The notes under the pieces are model-generated. The model saw only the letters and a program-made list of their open reading frames with translations. It was not told where the DNA came from and did no database searches. Position numbers and translations under genes: made by a program. Positions 1 through 8,232 of a stretch of DNA of 64,000 nt are shown in pieces; within the stretch, counting starts at the first letter, position 1; each line of letters starts with the position of its first letter. Location: contig NZ_CP108101.1 of the NCBI RefSeq assembly GCF_036195325.1, positions 5,704,001 through 5,768,000 on the forward strand. The letters are read 5' to 3'. Origin of the DNA: Streptomyces sp. NBC_00234 (GTDB lineage: Bacteria > Actinomycetota > Actinomycetes > Streptomycetales > Streptomycetaceae).

Positions 1-168
1 CCCCCGGCGGTCGTACGTGACGACCGTGAAGCGCGGTGCCAGCAGGGCCGCCAGCGGAGCGTCGGTCACCGCGGTGGCCAGCGCTCCGCCGACCAGGATC
101 AGCGGCGGCCCGTCGCCCTGGCGGCGGTACGCGATCGTGGTGCCGTCGCGCGAGAGAGTCTTGTCCAT
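1..168 (-). CDS. alpha/beta hydrolase, N-terminal part (cut by window edge)
   Basis: The ATG at 168 opens a minus-strand frame beginning MDKTLSRDGTTIAYRRQGDG and running off the window after TYDRRG, 56 codons in all. A short lead-in strand, then PPLILVGG (first core strand and oxyanion-hole loop) and FTVVTYDRRG (the beta-strand before the Asp-Arg-Arg-Gly turn) are the usual opening of small Streptomyces alpha/beta hydrolases. The nucleophile elbow, acid and histidine lie outside the window, so activity and substrate cannot be judged. An AT-rich palindrome at 222-235 lies just upstream and may control it. Confidence 0.8.
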   Translation of the reverse strand, partial: MDKTLSRDGTTIAYRRQGDGPPLILVGGALATAVTDAPLAALLAPRFTVVTYDRRG

Positions 169-221
169 GTGAGGGTGGACTGCGGCGCTCCGGGAAACTC
201 ATCGCTGCGGCCGAGAAGTTT

Positions 222-235
222 TTGAAGAACTTCAA
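222..235. promoter_or_regulatory. operator-like palindrome upstream of the hydrolase
   Basis: TTGAAGAACTTCAA has perfect six-base arms around AA. It lies in an AT-rich patch (211-240) inside otherwise very GC-rich DNA, 54 bases upstream of the hydrolase start and past the 3' end of the convergent-side DUF427 gene. A regulator binding site in the hydrolase promoter is an inference; no regulator gene is in view. Confidence 0.4.
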
Positions 236-263
236 TTCCCCTGATCAGAGCGGGCGCTGACGA

Positions 264-599
264 TCAGTCGGTGACGACCTCGGTGTCGTAGAAGCAGAAG
301 TGGTCCTTGATCGCGGCGACTTCGTCCCTGGGCTCCGGGTAGGCCCACACCAGGTCGGCGGCGCCGGGCCGCGACCAGTAGGAGGCATCTCCCTTGAACG
401 GACAGTGCGTACGGGAGTCCGAGGGAGTGAGCAGATCCGTACGGACGTCCTCCGGCGGCAGGTAGTAGCGGACCGGGCAGCCCGTCTCGCGCAGCACGAG
501 CGGACGCCGGCTCTCGGCCAGCACCTGCCCGTCACGGATCGCGCGCACATGCTCGGTGCCGGGCTCGACGGTGATGCGGTGTCCTCGCGTGGAAGTCAT
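264..599 (-). CDS. DUF427 domain protein
   Basis: A 111-residue soluble protein. The signature of the DUF427 family is visible along its whole length: an N-terminal beta-rich part (HITVEPGTEHVRAIRDGQVLAES), the YYLPPEDV turn, the THCPFKGDASYWS motif, and the C-terminal VAAIKDHFCFYD segment that precedes the usual end. Length matches single-domain members. Family members are small folds of unknown biochemical role. It reads toward the hydrolase and is divergent from the LOG-family gene, with about 90 bases between the two starts. No strong ribosome binding site precedes the ATG at 599. Confidence 0.85.
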   Translation of the reverse strand: MTSTRGHRITVEPGTEHVRAIRDGQVLAESRRPLVLRETGCPVRYYLPPEDVRTDLLTPSDSRTHCPFKGDASYWSRPGAADLVWAYPEPRDEVAAIKDHFCFYDTEVVTD

Positions 600-688
600 G
601 CAGGTATCAGCGGCACGAGCGGCCGGATTCTTCCCCTGTTCCCTCCCCGCCTCCGCGGAGCGCGGGCCGCGGCTCGTACGGTAGGCGC

Positions 689-1228
689 ATGAACATCTGT
701 GTCTTCCTCTCCGCCGCCGAACTCGACGCCCGCTACACCCGGCCCGCCCGGGAGTTCGCCGAACTGCTCGGCAAGGGAGGCCACACCCTGGTCTGGGGAG
801 GCTCCGAGAGCGGTCTGATGAAGGTCGTCGCCGACGGAGTGCAGGAGTCCGGCGGGCGGCTCGTCGGGGTCTCGGTGGACTTCCTGGCGGCGAAGGCCCG
901 GACGAACGCCGACGAGATGGTGATCGCGCGGGACCTGGCCGAGCGCAAGGCGCTGCTCCTGGAGAAGGCCGACGCCGTCGTGATCATGGTCGGCGGGACC
1001 GGGACCCTCGACGAGGCCACGGAGATCCTGGAGCTCAAGAAGCACGGCAAGCACACCAAGCCCGTCGTCCTGCTGAACACGGCCGGTTTCTACGACGGTC
1101 TGCGGGAGCAGTTCCGGCGCATGGAGGACGAGGGCTTCCTGCCGATGCCCCTCGCCGACCTGGTCTTCTTCGCCGAGGACGGCGTGGGCGCGCTCGCCTA
1201 CCTGGAGGAGTCGGCCGGAGTGCGGTGA
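689..1228 (+). CDS. LOG-family (TIGR00730) Rossmann-fold protein
   Basis: A 179-residue protein of the lysine-decarboxylase-like/LOG family, whose characterised members remove ribose 5-phosphate from cytokinin nucleotides or other nucleoside monophosphates. It starts with the family strand MNICVFLSA, has WGGSESGLMKVVADG near residue 32, and carries the binding motif as VGGTGTLDEATE around residues 98-109. The canonical form is PGGxGTxxE, so the first proline is replaced by valine. The substrate in this organism is unknown. A hexamer TACGGT lies six bases before the ATG and no Shine-Dalgarno sequence is present, so the transcript is probably leaderless. Confidence 0.85.
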   Translation: MNICVFLSAAELDARYTRPAREFAELLGKGGHTLVWGGSESGLMKVVADGVQESGGRLVGVSVDFLAAKARTNADEMVIARDLAERKALLLEKADAVVIMVGGTGTLDEATEILELKKHGKHTKPVVLLNTAGFYDGLREQFRRMEDEGFLPMPLADLVFFAEDGVGALAYLEESAGVR

Positions 1229-1244
1229 TGGGAGCATGGGGGCC

Positions 1245-1934
1245 ATGCCTACTCATCTGATCACCGGCGCCGGTTCCGGCATCGGGGCCGCCGTCGCCCG
1301 CCGCCTCCAGGAGCGCGGTGACGAACTCTGGCTGCTGGCCCGCGACGCAGGCCGCGCCAAGGAGCTGGCCGCACTCCACCCGGGGGCGCGCACCCTCGTC
1401 GGAGACCTCGGCAACCCCGACCGGCTCTCCTGGGCGTTCGGGCAGCAGACCATGCCCGACCGGCTCGACTCACTCCTGCACATCGCGGGCGTCGTCGAGC
1501 TCGGCCGGATCGGTGACCTCACCCCCAAGGCCTGGCACTTCCAACTCAACGCCAATCTGGTCGCCCCCGCCGAGATCACCCGTCTCCTGCTGCCCCAGCT
1601 CCGCGTCGCCCACGGCCACGTCCTGTTCGTGAACTCGGGCGCGGGCCTCAACGCGCACGCCGAGTGGGGCGCCTACGCGGCGAGCAAGCACGGCCTGAAG
1701 GCCCTCGCCGACTCGCTGCGCCACGAGGAGCACGGGAACGGGGTACGGGTGACCTCCGTCTACCCGGGGCGCACCGCCAGCCCCATGCAGGCCAAGGTCC
1801 ACCAGCAGGAGGGCAAGGAGTACGACCCCTCCCAGTGGATCGACCCGGAGTCCGTGGCCACCACGATCCTCATGGCGATCGACCTGCCGCGTGACGCCGA
1901 GGTCAACGACCTGACGGTCCGCCCGGGGCGCTGA
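1245..1934 (+). CDS. short-chain dehydrogenase/reductase
   Basis: Classical SDR of about 229 residues. The cofactor motif TGAGSGIG sits at residues 6-13, the NSGAG strand carries the catalytic serine region, and YAASKHG gives the catalytic Tyr and Lys. The start was placed at the ATG at 1245 because GGAG at 1231-1234 is well spaced for it; the ATG at 1236 is only one base from that GGAG. It follows the LOG gene by 16 bases and may be co-transcribed. The substrate cannot be told from sequence. The C-terminal VYPGRTASPMQ segment is usual for actinobacterial SDRs annotated only as oxidoreductases. Confidence 0.85.
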   Translation: MPTHLITGAGSGIGAAVARRLQERGDELWLLARDAGRAKELAALHPGARTLVGDLGNPDRLSWAFGQQTMPDRLDSLLHIAGVVELGRIGDLTPKAWHFQLNANLVAPAEITRLLLPQLRVAHGHVLFVNSGAGLNAHAEWGAYAASKHGLKALADSLRHEEHGNGVRVTSVYPGRTASPMQAKVHQQEGKEYDPSQWIDPESVATTILMAIDLPRDAEVNDLTVRPGR

Positions 1935-2000
1935 CCGGGGACGCCGGCCCGGACACCGGCCGGGCCGCCGACCGCCCGGCACGGGCCGTAGGCTTCCGGC

Positions 2001-3026
2001 GTGAGCGAGAAGAGCAAGTTCAGCGGGTGTCCGGCCACCGGAATCGGGTCCATGCCGGGCGGAGACGCACGGGAGGCGGCGAAGACCGTCACCGGATCCT
2101 TCGCCGACGGCCAGGGCATGCCGTATCTGGCCGAGCTGCCCGCCCGCGGACCGGGCGCGGACATGACCGGGCGGACCATCGGGCTGCTCGTCGAGATGTT
2201 CGGCCATGTCGAGCCCAGCGGCTGGCGGATCAGTGACCGCCCCGGCCGCGACACCCGCCGCGCCCGCTCCTGGCTGGGCGAGGACCTCGACGCGCTGGAG
2301 GAGTTCACCCAGGGTTACGAGGGGCTGATCAAGGTCCAGGCCGTGGGCCCCTGGACGCTGGCCGCCGGACTGGAGCTGCGGGGCGGCGAGGCCATGCTCG
2401 GAGACCCGGGCGCCTGCCGCGACCTGGCGGGTTCGCTGGCGGAGGGGCTGCGCGGGCACCTCGCGGAGGTACGGCGCCGCGTGCCCGGCGCCGAGGTGGT
2501 GCTCCAGCTCGACGAACCGTCCCTGACCGCCGTGCTGCTCGGGCGCGTCAGGTCCGCGAGCGGCTACCGCACCTACCGGGCCCTGGACCGGCAGATCGTC
2601 GAGGCGGGGCTGCGCGAGGTGCTGGCGGTGAACGGTGAGGCGCCGACCGTGGTCCACTCCTGCGCGCCCGAGGTGCCCTTCGCCCTGCTGCGCCGAGCCG
2701 GTGCCGACGCCGTTTCGTTCGACTTCTCCCTGCTCACCGAGCGTGAGGAGGAGGCGATCGGGGAAGCCGTCGAGGGCGGCACCCAGCTGTTCCTCGGAGT
2801 GGTACCCGGCACCGACGCCGCCTCGGACGGATTGTCGGACCCTGGCGGTAGCGTCATGGGTGTCAGGACGCTGTGGAGCAGGCTGGGGCTGAATCCGGGG
2901 ACTCTCACCGAGTCCGTCGTGGTCACTCCGTCGTGCGGGCTCGCGGGGGCATCGCCCGCGTACGCGCGTGCCGCACTCGCCCACTGCGCCCGGGCCGCGA
3001 GATCGCTCGCAGACAACCCTGAGTAA
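2001..3026 (+). CDS. MetE C-terminal-like (UROD/MetE-like) methionine synthase family protein
   Basis: A 341-residue single-domain protein matching only the C-terminal barrel of cobalamin-independent methionine synthase. Zinc-ligand-like elements are the HSCAPEVPF motif (His-x-Cys), an acidic residue in SFDFS where full-length MetE has glutamate, and PSCGLAGASP near the end, like the NPDCGL of MetE. The N-terminal folate-binding half is absent, so it may transfer a methyl group from a different donor. The GTG start follows the hexamer TAGGCT by six bases with no Shine-Dalgarno sequence, suggesting a leaderless transcript. It lies 30 bases upstream of ligA. Confidence 0.75.
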   Translation: MSEKSKFSGCPATGIGSMPGGDAREAAKTVTGSFADGQGMPYLAELPARGPGADMTGRTIGLLVEMFGHVEPSGWRISDRPGRDTRRARSWLGEDLDALEEFTQGYEGLIKVQAVGPWTLAAGLELRGGEAMLGDPGACRDLAGSLAEGLRGHLAEVRRRVPGAEVVLQLDEPSLTAVLLGRVRSASGYRTYRALDRQIVEAGLREVLAVNGEAPTVVHSCAPEVPFALLRRAGADAVSFDFSLLTEREEEAIGEAVEGGTQLFLGVVPGTDAASDGLSDPGGSVMGVRTLWSRLGLNPGTLTESVVVTPSCGLAGASPAYARAALAHCARAARSLADNPE

Positions 3027-3056
3027 CGGGGCACGGGTCAACGGGAGGACAGGACG

Positions 3057-5261
3057 ATGGCCGGCGAACAGCAGGCGCAGCAGATCGCGGTGCCGGCGCA
3101 GGCACAGGAGCGGCACGCACTCCTTGCCGAGCAGGTCGAGGAGCACCGCTTCCGGTACTACGTGAAGGACCAGCCGGTCGTCAGTGACGCCGAGTTCGAC
3201 CGGCTGATGCGTGAGCTGGAAGCGCTGGAGGAGCAGCATCCGCAGCTGCGTACGCCGGATTCGCCGACCCAGAAGGTCGCCGGGCCGTACCGCACGGAGT
3301 TCACCTCCGTCGAGCACCGCGAACGCATGCTCTCGCTGGACAACGCCTTCGACGACCTGGAGCTGGCCGCCTGGGCCGAGCGCGTCGCCAAGGACGTCGG
3401 CAGCGCCGGCTACCACTTCCTGTGCGAGCTCAAGGTGGACGGCCTCGCGGTCAACCTCACCTACGAGCACGGCAGGCTGACCCGCGCGGCGACCCGCGGC
3501 GACGGCCGCACCGGCGAGGACATCACGCCCAACGTCCGTACGATCGCCGAGATCCCGCACCGGCTGAAGGGCGAGCGGATCCCGGAGCTGGTCGAGATCC
3601 GCGGCGAGGTGTTCTTCCCGATGGAAGCGTTCGAGGAGCTCAACGCCCGGCTGGTGGAGGCCGACGACAAGCCCTTCGCCAACCCGAGGAACGCCGCGGC
3701 GGGTTCCCTGCGCCAGAAGGACCCCAAGGTCACCGCCACCCGTCCGCTGCACATGGTGGTCCACGGCATCGGCGCCCGCGAGGGCCTCGCGATCGACCGC
3801 CTCTCGCAGGCGTACGAGCTGCTGCACGAGTGGGGACTGCCCACCGCCAAGTACAACAAGGTGGTGGACTCCATCGACGGCGTACGGGAGTTCATCGCCC
3901 ACTTCGGTGAGTTCCGGCACTCCGTGGAGCACGAGATCGACGGGGTCGTCGTCAAGCTCGACGAGATCCCGCTCCAGGGCCGGCTGGGATCCACCTCGCG
4001 GGCTCCGCGCTGGGCGATCGCCTGGAAGTACGCGCCGGAGGAGGTCAACACCAAGCTGGTGAACATCCGCGTCGGCGTCGGACGCACCGGCAGGGTCACC
4101 CCGTACGCCCAGGTCGAGCCCGTCGAAGTGGCGGGTTCCGAGGTCGAGTTCGCCACCCTGCACAACCAGAACGTGGTGAAGGCCAAGGGTGTCCTCATCG
4201 GTGACACGGTGGTGCTGCGCAAGGCGGGCGACGTCATCCCGGAGATCCTGGGTCCCGTCGTCGACCTGCGCGACGGCAGCGAGCGGCCGTTCGTGATGCC
4301 GGCCGAGTGCCCCGAGTGCGGGACGGCGCTGCGCCCCATGAAGGAGGGCGACATCGACCTCCGCTGCCCCAACGCACGTTCCTGTCCTGCCCAGTTGCGG
4401 GAGCGCGTCGCCTATCTCGCGGGCCGCAAGTGCCTGGACATCGACCACTTCGGCTATGTGGCGGCAGCGGCTCTGACCAAGCCGCTGGAGCCCGCCGAGC
4501 CGCCTCTGCTGGACGAGGGGGACCTCTTCGGCCTGACCGTCGAGCAGCTGCTGCCGATCCGGGCCTACGTCCTGGACCAGGACAGCGGACTGCCCAAGCG
4601 CGATCCGAAGACCGGCGAGGAGAAGATCGCGACGGTCTTCGCCAACCAGCAGGGCGAGCCGAAGAAGAACGCCCTGGGAATGCTGGAGGGCATCGCCGCG
4701 GCCAGGACGGCGCCCCTGGCCCGGATCCTCACGGGGCTCTCGATCCGGCACGTGGGGCCGGTCGCCGCCGAGGAGCTGGCCCGTCAGTTCCGGTCCATCG
4801 ACCGGATCGACGAGGCGACCGAGGAGGAGCTGGCCGCTGCCGACGGGGTCGGCCCGATCATCGCCGCCTCGGTCAAGGAGTGGTTCGCGCAGGACTGGCA
4901 CCGCGAGATCCTGCGCAAGTGGCGGGAGTCCGGGGTCCGCATGGAGGACGAGCGCGCGGGCGAGGACGAGGGGCCCCGGCCACTGGAGGGGCTCACCGTG
5001 GTCGTGACCGGCACGCTGGCCACCCACACCAGGGACGGCGCGAAGGAGGCGCTCCAGAGCCGGGGCGCGAAGGTGACCGGGTCCGTTTCGAAGAAGACCT
5101 CCTTCGTGGTGGTGGGGGACAACCCGGGCTCGAAGTACGACAAGGCGATGCAGCTGAACGTGCCCGTGCTCGACGAGGCGGGTTTCGCCGTCCTGCTCGA
5201 ACAGGGGCCCGACGCGGCGCGCGAGGCAGCGGTGCCGGCCGAAGGCCAGGAAACGGCCTAG
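3057..5261 (+). CDS. ligA: NAD-dependent DNA ligase LigA
   Basis: Seals nicks in replication and repair using NAD+. The 734-residue protein has every domain of the family in order: the Ia domain with YYVKDQPVVSDAEFDRL, the adenylation domain with KVDG (the adenylated Lys at about residue 126), the OB fold, a four-cysteine zinc finger (CPECG ... CPNARSC), helix-hairpin-helix repeats, and a C-terminal BRCT domain starting near GLTVVVTGTL. Length is slightly above the usual 670-700 because of a hydrophilic tail. The region between zinc finger and HhH carries an extra charged loop (about residues 480-530), as seen in actinobacterial ligases. The ATG follows GGGAGGACAGG. Confidence 0.97.
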   Translation: MAGEQQAQQIAVPAQAQERHALLAEQVEEHRFRYYVKDQPVVSDAEFDRLMRELEALEEQHPQLRTPDSPTQKVAGPYRTEFTSVEHRERMLSLDNAFDDLELAAWAERVAKDVGSAGYHFLCELKVDGLAVNLTYEHGRLTRAATRGDGRTGEDITPNVRTIAEIPHRLKGERIPELVEIRGEVFFPMEAFEELNARLVEADDKPFANPRNAAAGSLRQKDPKVTATRPLHMVVHGIGAREGLAIDRLSQAYELLHEWGLPTAKYNKVVDSIDGVREFIAHFGEFRHSVEHEIDGVVVKLDEIPLQGRLGSTSRAPRWAIAWKYAPEEVNTKLVNIRVGVGRTGRVTPYAQVEPVEVAGSEVEFATLHNQNVVKAKGVLIGDTVVLRKAGDVIPEILGPVVDLRDGSERPFVMPAECPECGTALRPMKEGDIDLRCPNARSCPAQLRERVAYLAGRKCLDIDHFGYVAAAALTKPLEPAEPPLLDEGDLFGLTVEQLLPIRAYVLDQDSGLPKRDPKTGEEKIATVFANQQGEPKKNALGMLEGIAAARTAPLARILTGLSIRHVGPVAAEELARQFRSIDRIDEATEEELAAADGVGPIIAASVKEWFAQDWHREILRKWRESGVRMEDERAGEDEGPRPLEGLTVVVTGTLATHTRDGAKEALQSRGAKVTGSVSKKTSFVVVGDNPGSKYDKAMQLNVPVLDEAGFAVLLEQGPDAAREAAVPAEGQETA

Positions 5262-5623
5262 GGCCTGTCCGCGAAGGTCTCGTCCGGCCGGGTCGAAAAT
5301 CCGATCGAGTCCGGCTTCGATCGATATGCCATCGACATGCCGTCAGGGAGTGGCCGGGGGGAAGAGGGGAATGAAAGCGGACAAGAGGGCGCGAGTGGTC
5401 AGGCCGTCGGCCTGCACCACCCGTTCGGCGCATACCAGAAGCTGACGGATCGCCGGTTCGCATTCGGGCAAGAGCTGTAGAGCGCTGCCCGTGGAGGCCC
5501 TCCGCGGCCTACTGTTGAGCGTGCACCTGCCGTGCACGGCTGCGTGGTGGGAATTGGTTCGTGGCGGCATGAAAGCGGCGGCCATCCTGTGACATCTGCA
5601 CTGCCGGCTGTGAGAGGGACGGA
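5262..5623. other. intergenic region between ligA and the rmdB-like gene
   Basis: There are 362 bases without a clear gene. No strong hairpin follows ligA. The minus strand holds an open frame ending at 5343 whose last 50 or so codons read like protein (for example ALQLLPECEPAIRQLL) but use AT-ending codons far more than the neighbours, so it is not called. The stretch presumably holds the promoter of the downstream c-di-GMP gene, but no confident -35/-10 pair was found. Confidence 0.5.
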
Positions 5624-7795
5624 ATGAAACCGACCGAGAGCGCCGCACCGGTGTCGCGGCTGCAAGGTTTCGTCGGCCTCACGCCCCGGGTGGGAGCCGT
5701 TGTTGTGGCGATCGCGACGATCCAGCTCGCGACCGGGTTCTACCGCACGGTCCAGGACGGTCACGCACTCTTCCCGGACGGCAGGGCGGGCTGGTCACTG
5801 GCCCTGCTCACCGGCATCATCGTCGGCCATCTGGTGGCGCTCGGACGCGACCGCTGGTGGGGCGGCACCGGTTCCGGCGCCGCCCTCACTCTGGCCGTGC
5901 TGCTCGTCTACGGCTGGGTGCCCGCCGGCCTGGTCAGCCTGGTCGTCGTGGTGCTCGTCGGGACGGCACGCCGTCACCGCTGGTGGCAGGGGATGCTCCA
6001 CGGCGCCGTGGACATCCTGGGCATCGGCGCCGCCGCGCTCGTCCTGGCCGCCTTCGGCGAGGTGCCGACCGTCGAACGGCCCTGGCGGCCACTCGACTGG
6101 GGCATCGACGCCCTGCCGGAAGTGCTCCTCGCCGCCTCCACCTATCTCCTCGTCACCCGGGTCCTGCTGTGGTACGCCCGAGCTCCGCAGGGCGGCGGGC
6201 TGCCCACGATCGCCCGTACCGCACTGCTCCGCCAGGGCCTCGTGGCCGTCGCCCTGCTCGGGATCGCGCCGCTGATCTGCGTCGTCGCGGTGGCCATGCC
6301 CGTACTGCTGCCGCTCTTCGCGGTTCCGCTGATCGCCCTGGACTCCACGCTCTGGATCGCCCGCGCACGGGCCGAGGAGCAGCTGCGCGACCCGCTGACC
6401 GGGCTGCCCAACCGCCAATGGCTGCTCGAAAGGACCTGGACGGCGCTGGAGGAGGCCGAGAGCATCGGCGCCAGGTCGGCGCTCGTCCTGATCGACCTCG
6501 ACCGGTTCCGTGCCGTCAACGACACCCTCGGCCATCTCGCCGGGGACCGGCTGCTCCTGCAGATAGCGGACCGGCTGCGGCTGGCCCTGCCCCGGGGCGC
6601 GGAGGCCGCGCGGCTCGGCGGCGACGAGTTCGCCGTACTGCTGCCGACCACGGACTCCACGACGAGCGCCCAGCGCGTCGCCCGGCACCTGGTCGCGGAG
6701 CTGTCCTCCCCGCTCGACCTCGACGGCCTCACGCTCGTGCTGGAGGCGAGCGCGGGGGTCGCCGTCCACCCCGACCACGCGCTGGACGCCGAAGGGCTGC
6801 TCAGACGCGCCGACGTGGCCATGTACCAGGCCAAGCGGGACCGTACGGGCGTCGAGGTGTACGAGTCGAAGCGGGACAGCAACACCCCCGACCGGCTCGG
6901 TCTGCTCGGCGATCTGCGGCGCGCCCTCGACGCGGGCGAGGTGGAGCTGCACTACCAGCCGAAGGTGCGCTTCGACGGCCAGGTGGCCGGACTCGAAGCC
7001 CTGGTCCGCTGGGTGCACCCGGAGCGCGGGCGGGTCCCCCCGGACGAGTTCATCGCGATCGCCGAGTCCTCCGGCCTGATGCCGCACCTCACCGAGTACG
7101 TCCTGGAGACGGCACTGGCCCAGGTCGCCCGCTGGCGGGCCCAGGGGCTGTACGTACCGGTCGCGGTCAACGTCTCCCCGCGCGACGTCCACACGCCCGG
7201 TTTCGCGGGCAGCGTCGCCGCCCGGCTCGCCCGGCACGGCGTTCCCGCCTGCGCCCTTCAGCTGGAGATAACCGAACACGTGCTGCTGGAGGACCCGCAG
7301 CGGGCCGCCGACACCCTCGCCGGGCTGACCGGGCACGGCGTGAAGATGTCCCTGGACGACTTCGGCACCGGCTACTCCTCGCTGGTCCACCTGCGGAAGC
7401 TGCCGGTCAGCGAACTCAAGATCGACCGTTCGTTCGTCGCCCGCCTGGCCATCGACAACGAGGACGCGGAGATCGTCCGCTGCACCATCGACCTGGCGCA
7501 TTCGCTCGGCCTGCTGGTCGTGGCGGAGGGTGTCGAGGACGACGAGACGTGGGAGCGGCTGCGGGACCTGCACTGCGACGCGGTGCAGGGCTGGCTGGTG
7601 GCCGCCGCGATGCCGCCGCAGGAGACGACGGCCTGGCTGCGGGCGCGCGGCGAGCACGGCTGGCGGCGGCCGGCGGAGCTGGAGGCCGCGGCCAGGGCCG
7701 CGGCGGCGGCCGGTGCGGCGAGCGGTACGGCCGCGGTCCCCGAGCTGGAGCACCGCCCTTCGGGGCGCGCGGTGTCGGGCCCGGCCACCGCCTGA
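5624..7795 (+). CDS. rmdB: membrane GGDEF-EAL cyclic-di-GMP enzyme, RmdB-like
   Basis: A 723-residue membrane protein with about six to eight predicted membrane segments in residues 20-245, then a GGDEF domain and an EAL domain. The diguanylate cyclase signature is intact (LGGDEF, residues 331-336), as is the phosphodiesterase signature (EALVRW from residue 458) and the later DDFGTGYSS motif. Both activities are therefore possible. Position next to ligA and domain order match the S. coelicolor phosphodiesterase RmdB, which affects colony morphology and development; this assignment is from memory of that locus. The C-terminal tail after the EAL domain is alanine-rich and probably disordered. 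Start chosen at the ATG preceded by GAGGGACGG. Confidence 0.85.
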   Translation: MKPTESAAPVSRLQGFVGLTPRVGAVVVAIATIQLATGFYRTVQDGHALFPDGRAGWSLALLTGIIVGHLVALGRDRWWGGTGSGAALTLAVLLVYGWVPAGLVSLVVVVLVGTARRHRWWQGMLHGAVDILGIGAAALVLAAFGEVPTVERPWRPLDWGIDALPEVLLAASTYLLVTRVLLWYARAPQGGGLPTIARTALLRQGLVAVALLGIAPLICVVAVAMPVLLPLFAVPLIALDSTLWIARARAEEQLRDPLTGLPNRQWLLERTWTALEEAESIGARSALVLIDLDRFRAVNDTLGHLAGDRLLLQIADRLRLALPRGAEAARLGGDEFAVLLPTTDSTTSAQRVARHLVAELSSPLDLDGLTLVLEASAGVAVHPDHALDAEGLLRRADVAMYQAKRDRTGVEVYESKRDSNTPDRLGLLGDLRRALDAGEVELHYQPKVRFDGQVAGLEALVRWVHPERGRVPPDEFIAIAESSGLMPHLTEYVLETALAQVARWRAQGLYVPVAVNVSPRDVHTPGFAGSVAARLARHGVPACALQLEITEHVLLEDPQRAADTLAGLTGHGVKMSLDDFGTGYSSLVHLRKLPVSELKIDRSFVARLAIDNEDAEIVRCTIDLAHSLGLLVVAEGVEDDETWERLRDLHCDAVQGWLVAAAMPPQETTAWLRARGEHGWRRPAELEAAARAAAAAGAASGTAAVPELEHRPSGRAVSGPATA

Positions 7796-7930
7796 GCGGG
7801 CGGGGCGGGCGCCGTCCGGGCCCGAAATGGCCGGGTGGCCGACCGGGGTGTTCCCCAGGTGGCGGTAGTGGATGCGGGTGACCCCATAGGATTGGGCCAA
7901 AACCACACACCAACCCCTGAGGATCGCTGC

Positions 7931-8227
7931 ATGCCTGGCATCACGCGCGAGGAGGTCGCCCACCTCGCCCGGCTGGCACGTCTGGAGCTGAAGGGCGAAG
8001 AGCTCGATCACTTCGCCGGTCAGCTCGACGACATCATCGGCGCGGTCGCCCGCGTCTCCGAGGTCGCCGACCAAGACGTACCGCCGACCTCCCACCCGCT
8101 GCCGCTGACCAACGTCATGCGCGCGGACGAGGTCCGTCCGTCGCTCACCCCCGCGCAGGCGCTCTCCGGCGCCCCGGCCCAGGAGCAGCAGCGTTTCAAG
8201 GTGCCGCAGATCCTGGGGGAGGACTAA
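7931..8227 (+). CDS. gatC: Asp-tRNA(Asn)/Glu-tRNA(Gln) amidotransferase subunit C
   Basis: The small subunit (98 residues) of the heterotrimeric amidotransferase that corrects misacylated Glu-tRNA(Gln) and Asp-tRNA(Asn). MPGITREEVAHLARLARLEL is the classic GatC opening and the C-terminal part has the LRxDEV-like MRADEVRPSLT segment. An in-frame start further upstream at 7835 exists, but family length and the GAGG before 7931 support the later ATG. It is five bases from gatA, forming one operon. Confidence 0.95.
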   Translation: MPGITREEVAHLARLARLELKGEELDHFAGQLDDIIGAVARVSEVADQDVPPTSHPLPLTNVMRADEVRPSLTPAQALSGAPAQEQQRFKVPQILGED

Positions 8228-8232
8228 AAGTC

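Noticed and set aside
1470..5027. Very long minus-strand open frame opposite the SDR, MetE-like and ligA genes
   Set aside because: It is an antisense by-product of high GC; the translation is low-complexity, matches no fold, and the plus strand holds well-recognised genes.
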